Source: Adhaeribacter rhizoryzae (GTDB lineage Bacteria; Bacteroidota; Bacteroidia; Cytophagales; Hymenobacteraceae). Taken from it: 64,000 bases of DNA. Positions 1 to 8,731 of this stretch are shown here, one piece after another (positions within the stretch are counted from its first letter, which is position 1; each line of letters begins with the position of its first letter). The notes beneath the pieces are model-generated. The model did no database searches and had not been told where the DNA came from. It worked only from the letters and a program-made list of their open reading frames with translations. The DNA is taken from NCBI RefSeq assembly GCF_008629685.1, contig NZ_VWSF01000008.1:124001-188000 (forward strand), given 5' to 3'. A program made the translations under genes and the position numbers.

Positions 1-384
1 GAAGAAATGCGCCAGCCTCCTTTTAAAATAAATACCATTGCCGATATTACCTGCGATATTGATGGCTCGGTGCCCAGTACCAAACGGGCTTCTACCATCC
101 TGGACCCGGTTTACGATTATAACCCCGAAACCGAACTGTTAGAGCCGCCTTTTAGCCGACTAGATAATATTACCGTAATGGCCGTCGATAATTTGCCTTG
201 TGAATTACCCCGCAACGCTTCCCGTGATTTTGGCCGGCAGTTAATAGATGCCGTATTCCCGCATTTATTCCGGAACGATGAGCAGGGAATTATCCGGCGG
301 GCTACCATTGCCAGCCAGGGCAAACTTACGCCCCGCTACGAATACCTGCACGATTATGCAACAGGTAAGTCATTGGTGCATTAA
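1..384 (+). CDS. Saccharopine/alanine dehydrogenase-like protein, C-terminal part (5' end outside window)
   Basis: The reading frame is open from the first base, so the gene begins upstream of the window and only about 127 C-terminal residues are present. The visible part matches the C-terminal half of the lysine-forming saccharopine dehydrogenase / alanine dehydrogenase-like family: an ADITCDIDGSVPST stretch, then a segment on ordering the catalytic domain, and VMAVDNLPCELPRNAS followed by FGRQLIDAVFPHL. Family knowledge says such enzymes are cytosolic NAD(P)-dependent dehydrogenases that act on amino acids through two Rossmann-like domains. The substrate cannot be decided from this fragment. 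The internal ATG at base 7 is probably not the true start. No terminator is obvious after the stop. Confidence 0.8.
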   Translation, partial: EEMRQPPFKINTIADITCDIDGSVPSTKRASTILDPVYDYNPETELLEPPFSRLDNITVMAVDNLPCELPRNASRDFGRQLIDAVFPHLFRNDEQGIIRRATIASQGKLTPRYEYLHDYATGKSLVH

Positions 385-461
385 GAAGCGTAATGTTTTC
401 TAAATACTATTTCGTGGTGGTGCAGCTGCTAATAGCTATATTTTATTTAATACTTAACTAT

Positions 462-806
462 TTAATCCGGATCAACCTCCTGAATGATGAAGTTGCGAGA
501 GCCGGACTGACCGGTTACACCCAGGTTTTCTAATTGTTGTAACTGATGCTGCAGCAGGTTGTGTTCGCGGCGTAGTTTTTTCAGTTGCTTGCGCATGTGC
601 AAAATAACCTCAATGCCTTCTTTATTTACTTCTAAATCATGGAACAGGCGCAACGTGCGTTCCAGGCGGGTAATAGCTTTGTCCGGTAGAAACTCCCGGT
701 TATCTTCGACGTGTAAGGGTACCAATCCAAAAGCGGCGAACTCCCGGATTAAGGTAACTTCTACGCCGTGGTGGCTACAAAATTCTTCAATGGCAATATA
801 TTTCAT
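462..806 (-). CDS. cbpM: Chaperone modulator CbpM-like protein (MerR-like fold)
   Basis: This 114-residue protein has the size and layout of CbpM: an N-terminal MerR-like helix-turn-helix region (residues about 1-60, with the typical LIREFAAFGLVP and an ILRRLERTLRLFHDLEVN-like segment) and a C-terminal coiled coil rich in Leu, Gln and Arg (about 70-100). CbpM binds the J domain of CbpA and restrains its stimulation of DnaK. The gene lies directly downstream of the CbpA gene on the same strand, 107 bases away, which is the usual pairing and strengthens the call. The spacer between them is simple-sequence DNA with inverted arms. The family match is clear; in vivo partner binding is inferred. 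Confidence 0.85.
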   Translation of the reverse strand: MKYIAIEEFCSHHGVEVTLIREFAAFGLVPLHVEDNREFLPDKAITRLERTLRLFHDLEVNKEGIEVILHMRKQLKKLRREHNLLQHQLQQLENLGVTGQSGSRNFIIQEVDPD

Positions 807-913
807 AGCGGTCTATAGTGATTAGTTGTTAGCTATTAGTAATTAGAAAACAAGAATCAACAACGAACAAACAACACTAATCGAATAACGAACAACGATT
901 AACGCACAACGAA
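807..913. repeat. Low-complexity AACAAC-rich spacer with inverted arms
   Basis: The spacer between the cbpA and cbpM genes is made of degenerate AACAACGAA-type units. The left edge carries GATTAGTTGTT (820-830), and AACAACACTAATC (870-882) is its near reverse complement, so the spacer can fold on itself. Similar spacers occur at 12184-12391, 35114-35251 and 47571-47731. Whether it affects co-expression of the pair is unknown. Confidence 0.6.
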
Positions 914-1852
914 TTATTCCCCGCGCGCCTGAGCTAGTTGCTGAAATAAATCTTTTTCTTGCTCGGTTAAATTTTCGGGTAGTTGCAAATTTATTTTTAC
1001 ATACAAATCGCCGAACGTGTCGGGCTGGTTATAAACCGGGAATCCTTTGCCGCGCAGCCGCAGCATCGTGCCGTTTTTCGTTTCGGGTTTTACTTTAATT
1101 TTGAGTTGCCCGCTCATGGTATTTATAAAGGCATCCCCTCCCAAAGCGGCTTTATAAACGGGTATATCAGCATCTACGTACAGGTCGTTTCCGCGGCGGG
1201 TAAAGCGCGGGTCGGGTTCAAGCCGGAAGGTTAGGTACAAATCGCCGGGTTCGCCGCCGTTGGCGCCGGGACCACCGTTTCCTTTCAGCCTAATGGTTTG
1301 GCCATCTTCTACGCCGGGCTTAATATTAATGCGCAGGTTTTTACCGTTAACTGTTATGGTTTTGCGGCCACCGGTGTAAGCTTCGTGCAGCGGTAAAGTC
1401 AGTTCGGCGGTATAATCCTGGCCTTTAAACGAACGGCTGCGCCGGGAACCAGCCTGTTGTCCGCCACTGCCGCCCATGCCGCCAAAAATATCCCGGAAAA
1501 AATCCGAGAAATCAGTGCCCTCAAAATCGCCGCCCATGTTGCTGTAGGTGTAGCTGCCACCCGGCCGGCCGCCCTGTGCGTACTGCGACCAGTCAAATCC
1601 GCCCGGACCACCGCCGGCCTGTTCGTAACGTTTCCAATCAGCACCCAGGGTATCGTACTTTTGGCGTTTTTCATCGTCGCTGAGTACTTCGTGCGCCTCG
1701 TTTATAGCTTTAAATTTTTCTTCGGCCTCTTTGTTGCCCGGGTTTACATCCGGGTGATATTTACGGGCTAATTTCTTGTACTGCTTCTTTATCTCCTCTT
1801 TGGGGGCTTTCTTGTCAACTTCCAGTATTTTGTAATAATCTTTGTAGTCCAC
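914..1852 (-). CDS. cbpA: DnaJ-class co-chaperone CbpA
   Basis: A 312-residue J-domain protein of the type-B (DnaJ without zinc finger) class. Residues 1-70 form the J domain with the HPD motif at 33-35, which stimulates DnaK ATPase. A Gly-rich/Phe linker follows (about 75-145, with GGMGGSGG and DFFRDIFGG), then two beta-sandwich client-binding domains (about 150-310) and no CxxCxGxG repeats. Length matches CbpA of other bacteria (about 300-320). The start is a GTG (complement of 1850-1852), since the protein begins [10 protein letters not shown] exactly where the family does. The neighbouring cbpM supports CbpA rather than general DnaJ. Cytosolic chaperone work under stress is the expected role. 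Confidence 0.92.
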   Translation of the reverse strand: MDYKDYYKILEVDKKAPKEEIKKQYKKLARKYHPDVNPGNKEAEEKFKAINEAHEVLSDDEKRQKYDTLGADWKRYEQAGGGPGGFDWSQYAQGGRPGGSYTYSNMGGDFEGTDFSDFFRDIFGGMGGSGGQQAGSRRSRSFKGQDYTAELTLPLHEAYTGGRKTITVNGKNLRINIKPGVEDGQTIRLKGNGGPGANGGEPGDLYLTFRLEPDPRFTRRGNDLYVDADIPVYKAALGGDAFINTMSGQLKIKVKPETKNGTMLRLRGKGFPVYNQPDTFGDLYVKINLQLPENLTEQEKDLFQQLAQARGE

Positions 1853-2019
1853 GGTCGTGTCAGATTAAAACTGGTTAGGTTTAGATAGGTTAATAATACG
1901 GAAAACTTAATCTGATTGGTTGAATTTAGATGCCAAATCTAACCGAAGTACAGTTAGTAGCGGCTGAATAAAAAAATACTTTTGGGCCTAATACAATTTG
2001 CTTATATCGTTACAAAACA

Positions 2020-2060
2020 AAGAAGGCCTTTGCCCCGGAATGGGCAAAGGCCTTCTTTTC
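2020..2060 (-). terminator. Rho-independent terminator after the first mini-lipoprotein
   Basis: A perfect stem AAGGCCTTTGCCC / GGGCAAAGGCCTT with a CGGAAT loop lies just past the stop of the lipoprotein gene. It is T-rich on both sides, so it may work in both directions. Confidence 0.85.
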
Positions 2061-2078
2061 TCATAGTAAAATAAGAAC

Positions 2079-2306
2079 TTATTGGGCTTTCATTGTATCA
2101 ACTACGCCATCTTTAACGGGTTGGTCCTGAACCGTAGCGGTATCACCTTCGGTGGCCATACCTACCGAATCTAGCTCCGCTTCGGCGGCATCAACGGTGC
2201 TTTCGGTAGCATCTTCTGCATTTTCAGCGGGTTTAGAATCGCAAGAGGCAAAAGTAAAAGAAATGGCAGCAAAAGCCAGAACGGAAATTTTTGCTAAATT
2301 TTTCAT
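2079..2306 (-). CDS. Small acidic lipoprotein, paralogue of the next gene
   Basis: A 75-residue predicted lipoprotein. The signal peptide (MKNLAKISVLAFAAISFTFASC) ends in a lipobox with the acylated Cys at residue 22. The mature part is short, acidic and low in complexity (Ala, Glu, Asp, Thr), with no recognised domain. The neighbour at 2477-2683 has an almost identical signal peptide and a quite different tail, so the two are tandem duplicates. It would sit in the periplasm or outer membrane as a flexible, highly charged chain. Function is unknown. The gene has its own terminator, and the sister gene has one too, so they are separate transcription units. Confidence 0.75.
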   Translation of the reverse strand: MKNLAKISVLAFAAISFTFASCDSKPAENAEDATESTVDAAEAELDSVGMATEGDTATVQDQPVKDGVVDTMKAQ

Positions 2307-2417
2307 AATTCTATTTTTCTGTTTTGAATTAATACCGGATTTAATAAAAAGTAACCCAAGTAAAGGAATTAAGTAGGGATATTCGCAGAAAGGTTAATGC
2401 TTAAATATGTTGCTAAA

Positions 2418-2456
2418 ACAAACAGCCCGACCGGTATAAGCGGTCGGGCTGTTTTA
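2418..2456 (-). terminator. Rho-independent terminator after the second mini-lipoprotein
   Basis: Perfect 13-bp stem AACAGCCCGACCG (2421-2433) with CGGTCGGGCTGTT (2441-2453), loop GTATAAG, and A/T tracts on both sides. It lies 20 bases past the stop of the lipoprotein gene. Confidence 0.87.
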
Positions 2457-2476
2457 ATATTGCAATTATTTAATAA

Positions 2477-2683
2477 TTACTGAGCAACAGTAGTAGTGTC
2501 AGTTGTAGTGGTAGTAGTGGTAGTATCAGTTGTAGTTGCATCAGTTGCAGCTGCATCTTCAGTAGCTTCAGTTGTAGTTTCAGTAGTTTCAGTTTCAGTA
2601 GTTTGAGTTTCGCCACCGCAAGAAGCAAAAGTGAAAGAGATAGCAGCGAAAGCTAATACTGTTAATTTTGATAAATTTTTCAT
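2477..2683 (-). CDS. Small Thr-rich lipoprotein, paralogue of the previous gene
   Basis: A 68-residue predicted lipoprotein whose first 22 residues (MKNLSKLTVLAFAAISFTFASC) differ from its downstream sister at only a few positions. The mature chain is almost entirely Thr, Glu, Ala and Asp, with runs of up to eight Thr, so it is disordered and negatively charged. The DNA shows degenerate ACT/GTA-type triplet repeats, which suggests growth by slippage. No domain is recognisable. It may be a surface or periplasmic spacer peptide; that is a guess. Low complexity could make the reading frame look coding by chance, but the matched signal peptide and terminator argue that it is real. Confidence 0.75.
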   Translation of the reverse strand: MKNLSKLTVLAFAAISFTFASCGGETQTTETETTETTTEATEDAAATDATTTDTTTTTTTTDTTTVAQ

Positions 2684-2938
2684 TGTTGTTTTAATTAGGT
2701 TTTAGTTTCTGATACCCTTTATACCCGGGGCGAAAGAAGGTAACCCGTGTTTTTAAAGAATTTTATCTTTTTTTTGCTGATTGGTGTTAAATGCTTAAAG
2801 GTCAAGGGAATATTGTGAAAATATTTTTCTGATTTTCCTGAAAATTTTAGTTTAAGCTGTTGCAAGGCTGGCTGCAGAAAAGAAATATTACCCATTAATA
2901 AAGCTTTTGTAGTTTTGGTAAAACACTGGTTAAATTTT

Positions 2939-4285
2939 ATGCTGAAAGTTATTTTTTCGCGCGGATTTTGGTTGCTGCTGATTCTGGGTTTTTTCAGGCA
3001 GGAATTGGTTGCCCAAACCCAGGTTACCGATAAAGCCATATCGCAATTTATTCAAACAGCTTCCCCCGATTTAAGTAAGTTGTACCAGCACCTGCACACT
3101 AACCCAGAACTATCGTTTCAGGAAAAAAATACCTCGGCGCGCATTGCTTCGGAGTTAAAAGCTTTGGGCTACACGGTTACTACCAATATTGGCGGCTACG
3201 GCGTAGTAGGGGTGTTAAAAAATGGCAATGGCCCCACGGTTTTAATCCGGACCGATTTAGATGCTTTGCCAATATTAGAAGAAACAGGCTTGCCTTATGC
3301 GAGTAAGGCAATAGGTAAATCCGATGATGGCAAGGATGTAGCGGTTATGCAGGCTTGTGGCCACGATGTGCACATGACCGTTTTTACCGGCGTAGCTAAA
3401 ACCTTAGTTCAGTTTAAAAATAACTGGAAAGGTACGCTGGTTTTAATTGGACAACCCGCCGAAGAACGGAGCGGCGGTGCGAAAGCCATGTTGCAGGAAG
3501 GCTTGTTTACCAAATTTCCGAAACCAGATTATATAGTAGCGCTTCATGCTAATGCCAGCATCCCGGCCGGGCAGGTAGGCTACACCGAAGGCAATATTAT
3601 GGCCAATGTAGATGCTGTAGATATTACAGTGCGCGGCATTGGTGGCCACGGGGCCGTACCGGATAAAGTTAAAGATCCGGTAGTATTAGCCTCGCAATTG
3701 GTATTAGCGCTCCAAACCATTGTTAGCCGCGAAATATCTCCTTTTCAGCCGGCAGTAGTTACGGTTGGTTCTATTCACGGCGGTACCTCTTTTAACGTAA
3801 TCCCCGACGAAGTAAAACTGCAGCTTACCTTAAGGTCTTACAACGACGCGGTGCGTAATAATACCATTGCCAGCATTAAGCGTATGTGCGAGGGGCTGGC
3901 CCGCGCCGCCGGCATGCCCGAAAATCGCTTACCCTTGGTAACGGTGCGCGACCAGTTTACCCCCTTTACTTATAACGATGTAGCTTTAACCCGCCGCCTT
4001 ACAACTTCTTTTAAACGCGTTTTAGGTTCGGATAAGGTAGTGGAAACGCCACCCTCGATGGTAGGCGAAGATTTTGCTTTCTATGGTCGCACCGAAGCCA
4101 AAATTCCCATTTGTATGTTCTGGCTGGGCACCGTAGACCCTAAAAAAGTAGTTGAAAGCAAAGCCCAAAATATTGAACTGCCAGGGCTACACTCAAGTAA
4201 ATTTACGCCTTTGCCGGAGCCTACCATTAAAACCGGGGTGCTGGCCATGAGTACAGCCGTACTGGATTTATTTAACCAAAAATAG
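2939..4285 (+). CDS. Secreted M20D-family amidohydrolase/peptidase
   Basis: A 448-residue metal-dependent amidohydrolase (IAA-amino acid hydrolase/carboxypeptidase type). A signal peptide (residues 1-25, ending LVAQ) exports it. Metal ligands are visible: CGHDVH (Cys140, His142, His145), QPAEE (Glu175/176), a His in VALHANAS, and the C-terminal PGLHSSKF His. The dimerisation domain follows GIGGHGAVPD. The family removes acyl groups or N-terminal residues from small amides, so periplasmic peptide or conjugate processing is likely. I chose the ATG at 2939 because it begins directly at the signal peptide; an upstream TTG at 2915 would add eight residues. A TAGTTTTG box at 2910-2917 could be the -7 element. 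Confidence 0.88.
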   Translation: MLKVIFSRGFWLLLILGFFRQELVAQTQVTDKAISQFIQTASPDLSKLYQHLHTNPELSFQEKNTSARIASELKALGYTVTTNIGGYGVVGVLKNGNGPTVLIRTDLDALPILEETGLPYASKAIGKSDDGKDVAVMQACGHDVHMTVFTGVAKTLVQFKNNWKGTLVLIGQPAEERSGGAKAMLQEGLFTKFPKPDYIVALHANASIPAGQVGYTEGNIMANVDAVDITVRGIGGHGAVPDKVKDPVVLASQLVLALQTIVSREISPFQPAVVTVGSIHGGTSFNVIPDEVKLQLTLRSYNDAVRNNTIASIKRMCEGLARAAGMPENRLPLVTVRDQFTPFTYNDVALTRRLTTSFKRVLGSDKVVETPPSMVGEDFAFYGRTEAKIPICMFWLGTVDPKKVVESKAQNIELPGLHSSKFTPLPEPTIKTGVLAMSTAVLDLFNQK

Positions 4286-4321
4286 TTTTTATTTCCTGCC
4301 TAAAGTAGAAGGCAATTGTAG

Positions 4322-5851
4322 TTATTGAATTATAACCTTGGCCGTAAAAGCGTGTTGTTTATTTATTACCTGTAAAAAGTAAAGGCCGGTTTGCAATTTT
4401 TCGGTAGGCAAACTTTCGGTTGCAGCATGGTTGGCGGTTGTTTGTTTGGTAAGCCAGACTTTGCCGTCGGTGCTGGTTAAGGTTATGCTAGCGGGTAAAG
4501 TATCAGGGTTATTATATTCGAGTTGAAGCGGCTTGCCTTTTAATATTGGTACCGGATATATTCTAAAATTAAGTTTTGGCGAAGCAACTGTTACGGATTT
4601 TAACGGAGAATAAGTAAACGTGCCGTTAGTATCGGTTTGTTTTAAGCGGTAATAATTTATACCTGTTATTGGTTGTGGGTCAGTAAAAGAATATTGCCGT
4701 AACACTTCAGAATTGCCGGCCCCTTTCTTTTGCCCTATTTCTTTAAAATGAACCGCATCCGTTGAACGCTCTATGGTAAAAGAAGCATTATTTTGCTCAG
4801 AGGCCGTTTGCCAGGAGAGCATCACGCCCGGATGCTTGTATGCGGCTGTAAAGTTTACCAAAGTAACCGGCAACGGCACCCAGTTGGTAGTGGAAAAAGG
4901 ATATAGCCGGGGCGCTACTATAAAACCACTTCTATCAATTCGCTCTGAGGATATATAGCCATTGCCATTACTGGTAAAAGTAACGCCTTCCAGCTGCCCC
5001 TTGTCTATCGAAATACCCAAATTTATCCGTCGTTTATTACCGCTAAAAAAATTGTTGTCTGGGTAATCCCACAATACCCACATAAACAAGCTGAGCAAAT
5101 TACCGCCATAACCAATCAGAACTATTTCGTTGACATTGGTAGTAGAAATATGGGCATCGGTGATTAAACCGTTTACTGCCAGTTCTTCTTTACGTTCAGC
5201 GGTGTGCGTGCCCGGAGTGGCGGGTAAGGTATAATGCACGGTTTTGTAAGTAACCCAGTCTTTGGTAAATAAATGCAACTGGTTATCTTTTACCAGAAAA
5301 GCCTCACAATCGAATTTAGTTTTATTACCGCCGGTTGGTACCGGAGTTCCTTGGTCTTGGTATGAAAAATTAATAATATCGGCGGTGACCGAAATATTTG
5401 CTCCCGAGCTAATAGCGGTTTTGCTCACCCGGTATATTTTCAGGTCGGAGCGGGCGCCATTTGCATTATTGCCAAAGTCGCCAATATAAAAATAATTTGC
5501 GTCGGCGGTTAACGCTTCCCAATCAATATTGGTGGCATTACTTATTTCTACAGTTTGTAGAATACTGCCATCGGTTTCGCTGATTCTATAAATTTTATTA
5601 TAAACAGCAGGCGGTTCGCCGCTATCGTTCAAGGTCCATAACTGGTTATAGGTATAAATTAATCCGGAGCTTTCGTTTAGGCTGGCGGGTAAAGTTTTTG
5701 GGTTAGTTAAAGTGTAAGAGTAGGTGCAACTGCCATCATTGGTAGTTGCATTCGGATTGTAGTTATCGGCTGCCGGGTCGGTACAGCCAGATTGGGCTAA
5801 AGCCTTGGTAGAAAATATTAAGCCAATTAAAAGCAAAAGCAGAATTTTCAT
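4322..5851 (-). CDS. Secreted protein with C-terminal type IX secretion sorting domain
   Basis: A 509-residue exported protein. A signal peptide (1-19) is followed by a Cys-bounded motif of the form CTDPxAxNYNPxAT..DGSC (23-42), known from many Bacteroidota surface proteins. The middle (about 50-330) reads like a beta-propeller: repeated ESSGLIY, TLNDSG, DWEALT and YIGDFGNN motifs. A fibronectin-like segment follows (about 335-420), then a C-terminal T9SS type A domain (about 430-509) with FRIYPVP and the terminal GLYFLQV...KVIIQ. It should therefore be carried across the outer membrane and perhaps anchored. Enzymatic activity is not evident. It ends 37 bases from the convergent M20 gene. Confidence 0.82.
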   Translation of the reverse strand: MKILLLLLIGLIFSTKALAQSGCTDPAADNYNPNATTNDGSCTYSYTLTNPKTLPASLNESSGLIYTYNQLWTLNDSGEPPAVYNKIYRISETDGSILQTVEISNATNIDWEALTADANYFYIGDFGNNANGARSDLKIYRVSKTAISSGANISVTADIINFSYQDQGTPVPTGGNKTKFDCEAFLVKDNQLHLFTKDWVTYKTVHYTLPATPGTHTAERKEELAVNGLITDAHISTTNVNEIVLIGYGGNLLSLFMWVLWDYPDNNFFSGNKRRINLGISIDKGQLEGVTFTSNGNGYISSERIDRSGFIVAPRLYPFSTTNWVPLPVTLVNFTAAYKHPGVMLSWQTASEQNNASFTIERSTDAVHFKEIGQKKGAGNSEVLRQYSFTDPQPITGINYYRLKQTDTNGTFTYSPLKSVTVASPKLNFRIYPVPILKGKPLQLEYNNPDTLPASITLTSTDGKVWLTKQTTANHAATESLPTEKLQTGLYFLQVINKQHAFTAKVIIQ

Positions 5852-5929
5852 GGCTACCGGGTAATATATTTGGCTTTATGCAAGCAAAATTTACTTGCTT
5901 GATTTTTTAAAGTAATAGAAGCAGAAAAT

Positions 5930-5962
5930 AAAACCCGGCAGCTTTAAAACTGCCGGGTTAAT
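5930..5962 (-). terminator. Rho-independent terminator after the M28 peptidase gene
   Basis: Stem AACCCGGCAG / CTGCCGGGTT with an 8-base loop, followed on the minus strand by a T-rich stretch. It lies about 10 bases past the stop of the gene at 5972-7702. Confidence 0.85.
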
Positions 5963-5971
5963 TACGGGCGT

Positions 5972-7702
5972 TTATTGTTGCTGCTGCAGCATTTTCTCGC
6001 GCCGTTCTTTAAACTCGGTGCCGGGTTTCCATGCGGGCCAAGTGTTGCCTTGCGCTACGTCGTAACCTACTCTAAAATACAACTGTAAATCTTCTATTGC
6101 TCCGGAAAAATCCCAATCTGGTTTAATTTCATCCGATACTTTGTGGTAATCCTGGGCCGTGTATACATCAGCTTTTTCCTGTAAATATTTGGCATCACGG
6201 TTTCTGGCTTTTACACCCGATTCGGCGTAGAGGGCCGGTACTCCTTTTTTGGCAAACTCGAAATGGTCGGAGCGGTAAAACGAGCCTTTTTCGGGGGTAG
6301 CTTCCGGCACAATTTCGCGTTGCTGGGTAGCGGCGGCACGGGCCAAAATATCGTCGAGCGTAGAGTTGCCGTAACCCACAATTATTACGTCTTCGGTACG
6401 GCCGTAGGGGTTCAGACCATCCATGTTAATATTGGCCAGCGTTTTATTTAAAGGATAAAGCGGGTTGTTGGCGTAATATTTAGACCCTAATAAACCTTTC
6501 TCTTCGGCGGTAACCGCTAAAAACAAAACAGATCGTTTGGGTGGCTCGGGTAATTGGGTGTAGGCTTTGGCTAGTTCTATTAAGCCGGCCGTTCCCGATG
6601 CATTATCCAGCGCTCCGTTAAATATTTGGTCGCCTTTTAACTTCGGATCGCGGCCCAGGTGATCCCAGTGCGCAGAATAAACCACGTATTCGTCTTTTAG
6701 TTTTGGGTCAGAGCCTTCGAGTCTGGCAACTACGTTTTTAGACTGAATTTCGCGTAATTTATTGTTAATGCTAAAGTTAGCCTTTGCACCCAACGGAACG
6801 GGTTTAAAGTTTTTATTTATAGCTTGTTGTTTTAGAGCATTAAAATCTTTGCCGCTGGCGCTAAATAATTCCTGGGCTTTGGGTAGCGTAATCCAGGCTT
6901 CTACCGGTATCCGGTCCATGTTTTTGTTCGGATTCTTAATATCGAAATTTTCGCGGCTCCAGCTACCCGAAACCACTTCGTAAGGGTAACCGGCCGGACC
7001 CGTTTCGTGCACAATAATACAGGCCGCCGCGCCTTTTTCGGCGGCTATTTCGTATTTGTAAGTCCAGCGGCCGTAATACGTCATGGCGCGGCCTTTAAAT
7101 AAATTATCGTCCAGTTTAGAAGTATCCTGCGGATTAGATACCGGCGGGTCGTTGATGAGCATGACAATGGTTTTACCTTTTACATCCAGACCTTTGTAAT
7201 CGTCCCAGCCGTATTCGGGCGCCACAATGCCGTAGCCCACAAACACCACATCGGAATTATTTAACTGCACTTGTGGTACAAACCGGTGCGTAATAGCCAC
7301 ATAATCTGTAGGGAAGTTGAGGTTTATTTTTTTGCCGCCGGCGGTAAACGAAGCGGTAGGCTGCGCGGTAAAACCTACCAAGGGTACCTGCTGAATATAA
7401 GTGCCATCAGGGTTGCCGGGTTTCAGGCCCAGTTGGGTAAACTGGCGGGTCAGGTAAGCTATGGTAGAATCTTCGCCGCGGGTACCGGGGCTGCGGCCTT
7501 CGTAAGCATCAGAGGCTAATATTTTAATGTGGTTGAGCAACGTATCGGGGCTGAAACTGGCGAGGGCGGGTTTAATGGCAGCCGTTGCGACCGTATCAGT
7601 AGTTGTAGCGGTGCCGGATTGGGCTTCTCCGGTTTTGCGGGCACTTTCGCTGCAACTGCTTAGCAAGCCTAACAGCAAAAAAGCATAAACACAATATTTC
7701 AT
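5972..7702 (-). CDS. M28-family zinc aminopeptidase, lipoprotein, with PA-like insert
   Basis: A 576-residue lipoprotein (lipobox LLSSC, Cys17). Residues about 130-300 look like a protease-associated insert ([16 protein letters not shown]). The catalytic M28 domain spans about 320-560, with the two-zinc ligand set visible: HWDHLG (His345, Asp347), ALDNASG (Asp366), TAEEKG (Glu400/401), NMDG (Asp428) and SDHFEF (His480). All metal ligands appear present, so it should be active. The family cleaves N-terminal residues from peptides; the lipid anchor places it on the periplasmic face or the outer membrane. It is a single-gene unit with its own terminator, next to a secreted T9SS protein and other export-type proteins. 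Confidence 0.92.
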   Translation of the reverse strand: MKYCVYAFLLLGLLSSCSESARKTGEAQSGTATTTDTVATAAIKPALASFSPDTLLNHIKILASDAYEGRSPGTRGEDSTIAYLTRQFTQLGLKPGNPDGTYIQQVPLVGFTAQPTASFTAGGKKINLNFPTDYVAITHRFVPQVQLNNSDVVFVGYGIVAPEYGWDDYKGLDVKGKTIVMLINDPPVSNPQDTSKLDDNLFKGRAMTYYGRWTYKYEIAAEKGAAACIIVHETGPAGYPYEVVSGSWSRENFDIKNPNKNMDRIPVEAWITLPKAQELFSASGKDFNALKQQAINKNFKPVPLGAKANFSINNKLREIQSKNVVARLEGSDPKLKDEYVVYSAHWDHLGRDPKLKGDQIFNGALDNASGTAGLIELAKAYTQLPEPPKRSVLFLAVTAEEKGLLGSKYYANNPLYPLNKTLANINMDGLNPYGRTEDVIIVGYGNSTLDDILARAAATQQREIVPEATPEKGSFYRSDHFEFAKKGVPALYAESGVKARNRDAKYLQEKADVYTAQDYHKVSDEIKPDWDFSGAIEDLQLYFRVGYDVAQGNTWPAWKPGTEFKERREKMLQQQQ

Positions 7703-7762
7703 GCGGTTTTCATAGTTTTGGTACGGCTCTAAGTTAAACTTTTATCCGCATCTAAACCAACG

Positions 7763-7795
7763 AAAAAAGCCGGCCCCAACTAAAGACCGGCTCCA
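7763..7795 (-). terminator. Rho-independent terminator after the SIMPL-domain gene
   Basis: Stem AGCCGG (7768-7773) with CCGGCT (7787-7792), followed on the minus strand by TTTTTTCG. Located about 30 bases past the stop of the SIMPL gene. Confidence 0.75.
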
Positions 7796-7820
7796 ACACA
7801 AACAATAAACCAAACAACAA

Positions 7821-8555
7821 TTACTCAATTACAAAGCTTACTTCTACGGAGGCTCTTACCAAAATCTGGCCTACGGCTAAGGTAGGGCCGCTGGCTCCGG
7901 CATCCGCCGATTCCATCATTTTATTAGCCATCTGGAGGCGGGCATAAGGCCGCGGCGTATATTCAGAACCCGACTCGGTAATACTATATACCCGGCCAGG
8001 TTTAGCGCCCAATTCTTTCGTCATGGCGGTGGCTTTTTCTTTCGCCGATTGTATGGCTAATTTCCGGGCTTGTTCGCGGTGTTTTTGTAAATCCGAAGTA
8101 CGGTATTCAATACCTTCTACCCGGTTAGCTCCGGTTTTGTAAATACCGGTTAATATTTCGTCAAAACGGCTAACTTTTCTAATCAGCACCGATACCGATC
8201 GTTGGGTCATGTAAAGTTCCGGCGTAGTTTGGCCGTATTCGCCTACGTACTGCGGGTACACACTTAAATTGGTAACCTGAATATCTTTGGCATCAATGCC
8301 GGCTTTTTTCAGGTAATTCAGGAGTTCTCTAACTTTGGTGTCGCTGTCCTGGCGGGCGGCTTCTAAACTTTTATTGCGTACATCAATGCCCACATTTAGT
8401 AAAACTTCGTTGGGTTCTACTTTAACCTCGCCTACGCCCGATACATTTACCAGCGGCGGCAAAACTGCCGGCACTTGTAGCTGGGCCTGGGCCGAAGCGG
8501 CAACACAAAAGAATAAACTTAAAACAACAAGCGGGTATAACAGGAGGCGTTTCAT
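7821..8555 (-). CDS. Periplasmic SIMPL domain (DUF541) protein
   Basis: A 244-residue protein with a signal peptide (1-24, ending ASAQAQ). The rest fits the SIMPL/DUF541 fold: VSGVGEVKVEPNEVLLNVGIDVR at the start of the mature chain, a central segment with VTNLSVYPQY, and AIQSAKEKATAMTKELGAKPGRVYSITE near the end. Family members are periplasmic or outer-membrane proteins, some linked to oxidative stress or signalling; their molecular activity is not settled. It is divergent from the 8732 gene, with a short shared promoter region between. Confidence 0.88.
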   Translation of the reverse strand: MKRLLLYPLVVLSLFFCVAASAQAQLQVPAVLPPLVNVSGVGEVKVEPNEVLLNVGIDVRNKSLEAARQDSDTKVRELLNYLKKAGIDAKDIQVTNLSVYPQYVGEYGQTTPELYMTQRSVSVLIRKVSRFDEILTGIYKTGANRVEGIEYRTSDLQKHREQARKLAIQSAKEKATAMTKELGAKPGRVYSITESGSEYTPRPYARLQMANKMMESADAGASGPTLAVGQILVRASVEVSFVIE

Positions 8556-8672
8556 AGGGGTAAAAAGCTTAAATATTTATAACCCGGTGCATCCAAGTAT
8601 CATGCCATTTCTATATACAACCTTTTTATATACCCTAATATTTTACCCTACGCGGTTTATTTTTGCGGAACG

Positions 8673-8711
8673 TTGTTTTCAGTAAGCTTTAAGGGTTATC
8701 CGCTATCTTTG
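8673..8711 (+). promoter_or_regulatory. Bacteroidota-type promoter, -7 box TATCTTTG
   Basis: TATCTTTG at 8704-8711 matches the TAnnTTTG -7 consensus used by the primary sigma factor of Bacteroidota. The best -33 candidate is a TTG at 8673-8675, with imperfect spacing. It lies 20 bases before the ATG of the following gene, which implies a very short leader. Confidence 0.5.
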
Positions 8712-8731
8712 CAGAGATTAATATTTTAGAT

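Noticed and set aside
2915-2938. Upstream TTG start of the M20 gene
   Set aside because: The ATG at 2939 begins the signal peptide, and the extra eight residues break the typical start.
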